DNA of 64,000 nt, taken from Phorcus lineatus. Lineage: Eukaryota; Mollusca; Gastropoda; Trochida; Trochidae. The DNA lies in the NCBI GenBank assembly GCA_921293015.1, contig OV121098.1, forward strand, positions 17,942,161 through 18,006,160, written 5' to 3'. The notes under the pieces were generated by a model that saw only the letters and a list, made by a program, of their open reading frames with translations, made no database searches and was not told the DNA's origin. Numbering within the stretch: the stretch's first letter is position 1; every line of letters starts with the position of its first letter. A program made the position numbers and the translations under genes. Shown here in pieces: positions 55,715 to 64,000 of this stretch.

Positions 55715-56990
55715 GTAAAAGGTGGTGCAAATGTTCCTTGATACTCTCAGAAGTTGTGTTAACAAGAATAACAAAAAAGAAATATGGGCATATAGTAACG
55801 CTTTTTGTTACTTTACGACCGCCTCTATGTATTAAACCATACGATACCTCATTGGATAGGTAATTGAATTAACTTTCATTTGAGTATACGTACAATGTGG
55901 TGCAAATATTCTTTGATACTCTCAGAAGTTGTTCGAACAAGAATAAAAAAATGAAATAAGAGATACATAGTAAGGCTTTTTATTTATTTTACGGTATGAC
56001 CGCGTCTATGTATTATAACGTAGTATATCTCATTGGATAGGTAATTAAATTTTCCTTCATTTAAGTATACGTACAATGTGGTGCAAATATTCTTTGATAC
56101 TCTCAGAAGTTGTTGTTCGAACAAGAATTTTTAAAAATTAAATGTGGGCATACAGTAACGCTTTTTGTTACTATACGGTACGAACGCCTCTATGTATTAT
56201 GATGTAGTGTATATCATTTGGTAGGTAATTAGCTTATCTTTCATTTAAGTCTACATACAAGGTGGTGCAAATGTCCCTTGATACTTTCAGAAGTTGTTCA
56301 TTCAAGAATAAAAAAAATGTAATGTTGTTGGCATACAATACCGCTTTTTGTTACTTAACGGTACGAACGCCTCTATGTATTATAATGTAATATACATCTG
56401 TGGGTAGGTCATTAAATTATCTTTAATACAAGTCTACGCACAAGGTGGTGCAAATATTCCTTAATACTCTCAGAAGTTGTTGTTTAGCATTTTCTGTCCA
56501 TGGTAACGCTTTTTTATGACTTTACGGTACGACAGCCTCTATGTATTATGCCGTACGATACATTATTGGATAGGTAATTGAATTCTCTTTCATTTGAGTA
56601 TACCAACAAGGTGGTGCATATATCTCTTGGTACTCTCAGAGGTTGTTGTTTATCAGTTTGGTTATATACTAACGTTTTTTGTGCCTTTACGGTATGAATG
56701 ACCCTATGTATTATAACGTTGCATACCCCATTGGATAGATAATTGAATGATCTTTTATTTGAGTATACCAACAAGGTGGTGCAAATATCTCTTGGTACTC
56801 TCAGAGGTTGTTGTTTATCAGTTTGGTTATATACTAACGCTTTTTGTGCCTTTACGGTATGAATGACCCTATGTATTATAACGTTGCATACCCCATTGGA
56901 TAGATAATTGAATGATCTTTTATTTGAGTATACCTACAAGGTGGTGCAAACATTCCTTGATACTCTCAGAAGTCTTTTTCGAATAAGTAA
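55715..56990 (-). repeat. Right arm of the fold-back element, about 8 units
   Basis: Inverted relative to 51240-53760; unit starts (as ctctcagaagtt) recur at about 55735, 55912, 56095, 56278, 56460, 56622, 56800 and 56965. The outermost unit is duplicated compared with the left arm; otherwise unit order and private variants match. Confidence 0.9.
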
Positions 56991-57041
56991 ATAGAAAAGT
57001 CGAATATCGAATAAGGAATAAGTAACCAACTTCACACTGCC

Positions 57042-57165
57042 AAAGACTGATGAAGCCATTACTGATTATATGCTTGCATGGGAACAGGTATTAATCAAAC
57101 TTAAATGCACCAGATCGACACCAGAGAGTTGAATTCAGTCACGAGCTCTTGGACATCTACAATAA
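57042..57165 (+). mobile_element. Mariner copy, 3' continuation
   Basis: After the second AAAGACTGA, 'tgaagccattac' and 'agatcgacaccagagagttg' follow, collinear with 39795-39990 in the other copy. The right inverted end is missing, so the copy was already truncated or later deleted. Confidence 0.75.
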
Positions 57166-57539
57166 CTTTCATGAATTTGGTTATATAACAATGCCTTTAA
57201 TTGAATAAACGATTTGCCCAAAAGCTTAGTTTCGCCATTCCCAATAAGGTCTACCAGAACCGAAAGTTTGGCTGTATTAGCATCAGCCGTTTTGGCAAAA
57301 TTGCTCCATAAAAAATAGGTTGAAATAAAAAAGAACAAATAAAACACACCAATAACAACCAGTAAAAATATTTTCTACATTTTGAAATGTTGCCGAACAC
57401 CCAAAGAGGCCAAAGAAAGTCATGGAACGGTATTGCAAACTGTTTTAAAGTCTAAAGTTTAGGATGCACCTTCGGCCCTCCTGTAGACCAAAATTTATAT
57501 CATGATATTGTTAAAAGTAACCTCTTAAAGGCTTAAAGG

Positions 57540-59640
57540 TATGTTCAAGGCGCTTATCGGCTAAAAGGAAAATGAGACTTTTGAAGAGTTTGTGAGGGAG
57601 AAAGAAACTTTGTTTGTAGATGGTGAGGTTCCAAGGAGGTTAATGATTTTGCTAGTTTGCTGCAGTTATTTTGATGGAGGATTATCAAACAGTGTGTTCA
57701 TTCTGATTTTAAGACTTATTTGATGAACAAAAGGTTGACGTTTTACATGATGCAGCTGCGAAAGCAAAGGATTACAATTTGACTCACAAGAGTTTTGTTT
57801 TGGCTTTTGGGTATTTTTTCACCTTAATGCTTTTCCCTCCGATAAGACGACTGTTTCTGCAGATTCTAAATTCCACTTGGCAGGTTCAAATTTTTGACAA
57901 GCCATCACGTTTTCAATGTAAATGGAAGACTTCCACTCATTCTGATCCTGTTTGTGCTTATTGTAAGAGGACAGGTCATTTGATTTCTGCATGTCCAAAA
58001 CGTTGTTTTCAAAATGTTAAAGGATCAGTCGACATTTTCCCCATTTTCTCTATCACACCTAAGCCTTTTTCCCCCTGAGGAGTTTTTGTCTGTTACCTAT
58101 ACAGGTACTGTTACACTCACGGGAGATAATTCTATTTCAAGGCCTGGTGGTATTTTTAGGGAACTTGGAGCTATTCAATCTCTGATCCTGAAGGATAATC
58201 TGTTTTTTCCTATTGAGTCTTCAGCTCACTAAGATGTTTAAGATGTGGCAGCTCTCTCAGATCTTATTTCTAGTAAGATGAAGGTTGGTATTCTTGTCTC
58301 CTGGCCAGTTCGGGATGTTCATTTGATTGATATTGAATTTAGGGGGGTTGGTGCTGATCCCATTGCTGCTGTCATTGTTTCTCTTGAAAGTTCAGTTTAT
58401 ACAAGGATGATTTTCAGGGTATTTTTCCTTCTTATGCAGTGACAAAGCCACTGTAACAGCATCAAAGGACATTTCTCAAATATGAATTTTACTTATGATT
58501 TGTTAGATACATTTATAGATAATTCTTTCCATAAAGGTAGAGGCTTATGACCTATCTTCGAAGGGAGGCAACTCTTTAGGTCTTCATGACAAGTCTGATA
58601 GTTTGTTGAGTGGTGCTTTTCAAGAAAGCAGCTTATTAATTCCAGAGAGGAAAATTCAAATTGAAGAGGTTAGCTATTAGGGCTCTTTAAATTAAGGAGG
58701 CTAGTAAGGTTCCAGTTTGTTACCATTTCGGGGATGATGTTTTGATGAGGAAATGTAGGTGTCATGAAATTCCTGGTTAACCATTTAAAGTAAGATATCA
58801 GGGTCGATATATCTTCTTGACAAAAGGGTTAGCGACACAGATTATATCCTCCTGACTCCCGGCCGTTGTTAACACAAATGCTTATGTCATGTAAACATGA
58901 TTAAGAAATAATCATGACAGGGTACATCCCAAACAAGTTAGTTGCATTGTCATTGTGATAATGTATCACCAAAATTAAGCAAATCTGATGTGTTAGCTTA
59001 CCTCGTTAAGACATTATCTCATTTAACTCCTGAAGAAATGTTACATTTGGTCTGTGACTTCTCTGATCTGTTTCCTGATGTAGTTGGCTGAACAGATATT
59101 ATTATCCATGATATAGATGTAGGTGATGCTGTGCCTGTGAAACAAGATCCACGTAGGATGAATCCCATAAAAACTGAAATGGTGCAATGATATCATTGAA
59201 ACAAGTAGCAGTCCATGGAGTTCACCTTGTGTTCTTATTCCGATGAGTAATGGAGGTGGTTGGAGCTGCTGTCAGTGCAATCTCACAAACTGATGCCTAC
59301 CCCATACCGAGAATTGATGACTGCATTGATCGCATAGTACATTACAATCCAAGTTCATTAGTAAGTTTGACCTTGTAAGGGGCTTTTGGCCGATCCAACT
59401 CCAATAGAGTGGGAAAAGATACCCGCTTGTGCTGCACCAGTTGGACTGTAACAATACAAAGAGATGTCATTTGGTCTGAAAAACGCTCCAGAGAGGTTCC
59501 AAAGACTCGCCAAGATCGTCACATCAGGTCTGGTGTCGACGCTTATGCCCTGGAGTGGGAAGACCATCTGAAGAAGATGTTATTTTTCTTCGAGAGAGAT
59601 TTCGGAAGCGAAATTGTCTGTCAAAATTGGTAAGTTTTAT
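57540..59640 (+). pseudogene. Ty3/Gypsy retrotransposon remnant, Gmr1-like domain order
   Basis: Gag remains at 57570-57780 are followed by a CX2CX4HX4C zinc knuckle, CAYCKRTGHLISAC, at 57953-57994. At about 58700-58780, VPVCYHFGDDVLMRKCRCHE resembles the start of the integrase region (usually CYF.DDGVLMR). RT sequence then appears: LHLVCDFSDLFPDVVG and DVGDAVPVKQDPRRMNP at 59040-59165, a Gypsy-type FDLV.GFWPIQL at about 59360-59400, and CAAPVGL followed by SFGLKNAPERFQRLAK at 59430-59515. An integrase piece ahead of RT is the order of Gmr1-like Gypsy elements. Much of the integrase and protease is gone, with stops throughout. LTRs were not found. Confidence 0.75.
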
Positions 59641-59879
59641 TTTTAGGCCAGATGATAAGGCACGACCAGGGTTATTCAAACTGATACCCTTAACATTTGG
59701 ACATGCCCTTTCCAAGAAACCCTTCGGCGACCGCTTGCCTGTTCGGGTTTTACCGTTTACTGAGTATATAACACACACTGGACAATAATCGAACATGACG
59801 CCACTAACTGAACTGGAACATGCTAAACTGGAAAAGAGTGGGTACATAGTAAGTTGATAACTATGGACCTAAAAACATT

Positions 59880-60230
59880 CTGTAATCCTAAGTGACTACT
59901 TTACTTTAAATACATGCACATAAAATAGCATGATCCTTTCAAAAACTTATCAATTACAACTTGTTCAGTTTGAATTGTGCAAATTTGTATTGAAAGTGAA
60001 AGCAACTCCGGATTTCATTGTTTTATGAAACGAGGAAGATACTCTCTTCATATTTCAATCAAATAAGGAATGTAATCATACTGATGCTGAAAAGTTAATA
60101 AATATTAGAGCAGGTTGATAATTAACATTTGAGAACAATGCACAAGTTTTAAGGTACCGTTTGGCTTGTACACAAATTTAATAAATTTTTAATAAAATAT
60201 ATATTCAAAGTCAAAAAATGACACATGGCC
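59880..60230. other. No gene recognised
   Basis: AT-rich spacer between the Gypsy remnant and the 3' end of the first Penelope-like element. Confidence 0.5.
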
Positions 60231-60234
60231 AACA

Positions 60235-62400
60235 TTGCCCCAAAATGTTTCATTGATATCTTCAGGGAGTCTTACATAAAACAGTTATGACGTTATGATG
60301 TTACAATACAATTGACATAACAATGGTATGACGTCACAATATAGCAAGTGGTAGGATTGACACAATATGTTATTATTCTTAAGCATTAAGTTGAGGTTTT
60401 AACATTTTAATGAAAAAGTCTTCTTTCAACTGACGCATTATTCTATCATTTGTATCCATATTGAAGAATGTGAATATTTTGAATTTAATATCTTTGTCTT
60501 TTGCACAAGTGGGCACTTAGTGGTATACAACGTGTCTCAGGACATTGTATTTCTTGTTTATGGACGCGGACTCTGTCTCTGAGGCACTCAGTTTGTCCAA
60601 TATATTCACCGGAACACCCATGACATATAATGACATATATGATATATTTTGCTGCACAATCAATATTGGAGCGCACATAAAATCTCTCGTTTCTGTTTAT
60701 GAATTTTATACTGGAATTTAAAAAAATATATGGAAATGTTCCACAATTACCTCTGTTACATTTAGAAACTCTGTACTCTGGAGAGGTAGTGTTTGAGTCA
60801 AATCTTGCCTTAGTTAAGCACTGCTTTAAATTTTTACTTTGGCGTTTACTTTTAATAAAATTAACATTAGCAATTATTTTGGACATTTTTTCATCACACA
60901 TGAGAGTAGGTGTGTTATGTCTAATACTCTGGAACATATATGGATTGAGTGGATTATGTGTTGAGACATATGCAATATCAATTTGAGAATGGCCATAAAA
61001 TGAAACAGTCATCTAAATATCGACGCCAATGTTAAATGAAGTAGTTACAGATTTCACTTCCTAAGTTTTCCTGTAACTTGACAATTAATTTGTTCCCAAT
61101 ATATCTTAGCACTAAGTTTGCGTATGTTGGTGCCATTTTTGTACCCATAGCCGTACCTTGAATTTGCCTGTAATGTGTACCATCAAAGAAGAACACATTG
61201 TTTGTTAATATGAATTTCACACTTTCAAGAATAAAAGATTCAGTGAATCTTTAGGACAAAAGCTCTGGGTGCTTGTCAATTTAGTAATCTATTGCTTCAA
61301 GTCCCAGTTCATAGAGGAATATTGGAATATAAACTTTTAACATCAAATGTAACTAATTTGATATTATCAGGGATAGTTTCAGGCAGAAAGTTTATGAAAT
61401 CCATTGTATCTCTGGTATAACTTCTTACTTTAGTAAGATATGGTTTCAAAAGAATATCTATGAAATTGCTCAAACGATGGGTACCACAAGTAGGACCGAC
61501 AATTATTGGTCATTATTTATTATCTGTGGGATGTTCACATGTGATATGATTTTCCGAAGAGTTGGCACATTTCTCTGTAATATCTTTGCATTTATGAATT
61601 TTTGGCAAACCATAAAAGTTGCTTTCTTTACATGAAAAATTTGTAAGATAGTCTAATTCCTTATCTGTCAAAATGTTTGAGAAATTTATCCAATGGTTTT
61701 AATGTATAGATATATTCTGTCTCCTCATAACTTTCCTTATCATTTAACATTTCTAGGGACATTCTAACATGATTTTCAAAATCCATTATTACAACTGCGC
61801 CGCCTTTATCTGCTTCTTTGATAATAATACTTTTCTCGCTACATAGATTTTTTAAAGCATCTCTCTCTAAAATAGAAATATTGGTTTTATTCTTATTTCT
61901 AAAACATGTGCTAGGAATACGTGATATGGCTTCTATGTATCTGTCTAAATTAACATTCCTACCTTTCGGGGAATCCAATTACTTTTGTTTTTAACAATGG
62001 AAGTATCCTCAATATAATCTTGATCATAGAAATATTTAGTATTGCGCAAATGGCGACTAAATTCACTTATGTCTTTTCTTAATTCTTCAGTGTTTGGCCG
62101 ATCTGGTGAAGGGGTAAATTTTAAACCTTTGCTTAAAATGTAAATTTCAATGGATGTTAAATCACGTTTTGAGAGGTTCACAATTTTTTCATCCTCTTCT
62201 TCATGTGATGGTTCCTTAAACCCTTCTGGGTTGAACTTCTTCCCGGTTCTAAAAAACTGTTCTGGTTTTTTGACAATCCGTTTTGGATATGTTTTTGGTC
62301 TTGACATGTATCTTGTGCTTGTCCCATTCTTTGCCAAGTCTTGTTACCTTGAAACTGTTCAGTTTTCATTCTGTTGTTTGGCTGTCTTTTCTCATTCCTT
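60235..62400 (-). pseudogene. Penelope-like element 1 (reverse transcriptase + GIY-YIG endonuclease), internally deleted
   Basis: Minus strand. 62337-61945 is an N-terminal part with EKIVNLSKRDLTSIEIYIL. 61978-61661 contains IIIKEADKGGAVVIMDFENH, the first conserved RT block of these elements. 61220-61032 has GTAMGTKMAPTYANL, and a broken HWRRYLDDCFILWP follows at about 61020-60990. The reading then jumps to AYVSTHNPLNPYMFQSI and IKSKRQSKNLKQCLTKARF, so about 600 nt of palm/thumb are deleted. The end (60700-60485) is the GIY-YIG nuclease: IYVIICHGCSGEYIGQTE and a downstream R..V. There are frameshifts near 61960. The 3' UTR to 60235 has CTGAAGA and GAAA core boxes of a decayed hammerhead and a TGACGTCA. 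Confidence 0.9.
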
Positions 62401-62532
62401 TTATCAACACATAGAATGGTCTACTTTATCCTGTTTTCTAGGCGCATTCTTCGTTCTTTTCTTTAGCCATGGATTTCCATCAACAACATTTGCGCTGAAG
62501 CCCGCTGCATATTTTTGTATTTTTATATATTT

Positions 62533-62536
<4 letters not shown>

Positions 62537-62592
<56 letters not shown>
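62537..62592. repeat. (AT)28 microsatellite
   Basis: Uninterrupted AT dinucleotides at the 5' side of Penelope-like element 1. The IYIYIY-type frames across it are shadows. Confidence 0.95.
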
Positions 62593-62596
<4 letters not shown>

Positions 62597-62679
62597 AAAG
62601 TTCACCAATTTGAAATTGATCTTCAGCTCCCAGGCGTTATATATTGAAAAATACGAAGTCAGAAGTAAAAACAATCCAT

Positions 62680-64000
62680 TTTAATGGCTAGCGCTTTCAG
62701 CTCAACGAGCCTCTTCAGGCCATACATATAACGGATAATGCGTTGCCAAGCAACGTCATCGTGTACAACATGACGTCATTACATTATTACGTCACAATAT
62801 AGGTTACAATAGGATATACATGTACAGCAAAACATTAAGTTCTAGAATTTAACCTTGGTGAAAACATTTTGATAAATCTGCTTTCTTTTGTTTCTAAAAG
62901 TTTATTGTTATCAAAATTTAATTCATACATTGGGAAAACTGAAAAATGCCCGTTTCCACACTCAGCTAAATGTTATTCAATGGAATTGTACGGTTTTTTG
63001 GATGATTAATCTGAGATCTGTGTAAATTCATGCGTAATTTTAACTTCATTTCAGTTTTTCCAATGTATTTTTCATTGCACCCAGAGCATGTGATGACATA
63101 AACAACATTTTTACTGTTACAATTAAGATTTTGTCTTACAGAAAACACTTTACTTTCATTCATATGTACAGAAGAGCCTATTATGATATTATTACATGTA
63201 AGACAGCGTTAATCACCGCATTTAGATACAGTTGGTTCTAACTCACTTGAATCAAACTTGGATGAAGATAATAACTTACGAAGATTTTTAGGTTGTTTAA
63301 GACTTCACAATTTTTGATTTACACAAAACTTTTTCCATTTCTTTACTTTGATGTAAAATAGGTAAGTTTTTGTCAATTATTGCAGCAGCGCTCTGATGGT
63401 TAGGGTTAAAGGTGGAAACCAACGGAACAATGTTTTTATCACACTGTTTATTAGATTTAGGATCTCTGAGGCGACTTTGATCTAACACAGCGGCTTTCTG
63501 TACACTGTCTTGTACTAGACTTTCAGGATAGTTTTGTATCAACAAAAATTCCTTGAGTTCTTTTAAACGTTCCCTCTTTTGTGTGTCACAAATTCTTCTA
63601 GCGAGACAGTACGGGATGTTACGCTTAGTATGACTTGGATGACATGATTGAAAGTCCAGATATTGATGTGTATCTGTAGGTTTATAGTACAAATCCGTCT
63701 CTAACCGACCGTCCTCTTTAACAACCACCTCTTTTACAACCACGGTCACGTCCAAAAAATTCAAATTAGAGTCACTTGTTTCCATAGTGAATTTCAAAGA
63801 TGGACTTAAATAGTTCAGGATACAATGCAACTTACACAGTTCCTCTTTTGTTCCCATAAATGGCATGAAACAGTCATCCAAGAATCTTTTCCAATGCTGT
63901 TCAACATGCTCCTGCATATTCTGTCCGAGTGATTGTCCAACTTTCTCATAAAGGAAAGTTTCAAGGTATCCCAAAACCAGGGTTGTATAATGTGGGAGCA
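62680..64000 (-). pseudogene. Penelope-like element 2, 3' part, running off the window
   Basis: The minus-strand frame from the window edge to 63297 carries HYTTLVLGYLETFLYEK, then HWKRFLDDCFMPFMGTKEE with the RT active-site DD. NLNFLDVTVVV, YYKPTDTHQYLDF and HPSHTKRNIPYCLARRICDT complete the RT/thumb region typical of the family. A frameshift near 63297 leads to QPKNLRKLLSSSKFDSS; then, past one in-frame stop, comes the GIY-YIG nuclease (63163-62966: VVYVITCSGCNEKYIGKTE). A further shift near 62975 reaches HLAECGNGHFSVFPM and a stop at 62835. Only two shifts and one stop are visible, so it is much younger than element 1 and of a different family. The 3' UTR contains TGACGTCA and the hammerhead. 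The N-terminus lies beyond 64000. Confidence 0.92.
62682..62728 (-). ncRNA. Type I hammerhead ribozyme of a Penelope-like element
   Basis: Minus strand order: stem I 5' strand AUGGC, core CUGAAGA, stem II GGCUC/GAGCU (one G.U pair) with GUU loop, core GAA, helix III AGC/GCU, then A at the cleavage position, then stem I 3' strand GCCAU. All invariant core positions are present and both stem I strands pair perfectly over 5 bp. Helix III is only the palindrome AGCGCU, the minimal form reported for Penelope-element hammerheads, which act better as dimers. Predicted cleavage is between + positions 62689 and 62688. It lies in the long-repeat position between two such elements. Confidence 0.85.

Larger units (their letters stand above)
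51175..57041. mobile_element. 5.9-kb fold-back (Foldback/MULE-like) transposon
   Basis: It begins GGCAGTGTGAAGTTGGTTAC and ends with the reverse complement of the same sequence. The 9-bp AAAGACTGA lies at 51166-51174 and again at 57042-57050. Long arms follow, made of 165-190-bp tandem units: about 15 on the left (to 53760) and 8 on the right (from 55715), nearly identical where collinear. Nine-bp duplications with long, internally repetitive arms are known for Drosophila FB elements and many MULEs; that relationship is inference. The uninterrupted mariner at about 39774-39810 serves as the empty site. The middle (53760-55715) holds a Tc1 fragment, a minisatellite and a LINE tail but no transposase, so it is non-autonomous. 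Confidence 0.9.

Noticed and set aside
62150-62647. 165-codon plus-strand frame with a poly-IY stretch
   Set aside because: Antisense to Penelope-like element 1 and the AT microsatellite.

Overview
The window is eukaryotic and most probably molluscan. It is AT-rich, has intron-split coding sequence, and is dominated by mobile-element remains. The mollusc assignment is inferred from the repeats: a tRNA-headed SINE whose body reads 'gtgtttaacgccgct', 5S-derived sequence, L2-like LINE tails and abundant Penelope-like elements. Nothing here looks bacterial or viral.

One host gene can be followed with confidence. On the minus strand between 48036 and 33417 lie eight exons of a sodium:solute symporter (SLC5 family; closest in type to the SLC5A5/A6/A8/A12 group). 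Every exon has AG/GT borders, all seven junction phases agree, and together they give 267 codons plus a stop, roughly the C-terminal half of the protein. A poly(A) signal lies 165 bp past the stop. The 5' exons were not found and probably lie beyond 64000. A second possible host exon, a signal-peptide-bearing first exon, is at 3990-4412 on the minus strand.

Layout. 1-7 kb: a decayed Tc1 copy, a dispersed repeat, the secreted-protein exon and a 587-bp TA-flanked MITE. 7.3-9.0 kb: a 29-bp minisatellite of about 57 units. 9-16 kb: LINE fragments, a tRNA SINE, 5S-like sequence and a TATA-containing promoter-like segment. 16-31 kb: mostly anonymous sequence, with a TGCGG-rich hairpin, a 1.55-kb fold-back element, a Crypton-type tyrosine recombinase remnant and a MITE. 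31.6-32.25 kb: a second 29-bp minisatellite that is open in all three forward frames. 33.4-48 kb: the SLC5 gene, with a tandem MITE, a LINE tail, a Tc1 derivative, a mariner and a 28-bp minisatellite in its introns. 49-57 kb: a LINE with a twin-priming inversion and a 5.9-kb fold-back transposon inserted in a mariner copy. 57.5-59.9 kb: a Ty3/Gypsy remnant with Gmr1-like domain order. 60.2-64 kb: two tandem Penelope-like elements with a hammerhead ribozyme between them.

The strongest novel observations are these: the 28-bp minisatellite is made of copies of an SLC5 exon/5'-splice-site junction; the 5.9-kb fold-back element has a 9-bp target duplication and a paralogous empty site elsewhere in the window; the 1.55-kb element has arms built from CTTGAAATTTCAAG palindromes; a complete type I hammerhead fold lies in a Penelope long-repeat position; a LINE has a 14-bp target duplication and a 5' inversion; and a Crypton recombinase has phenylalanine at the nucleophile position.
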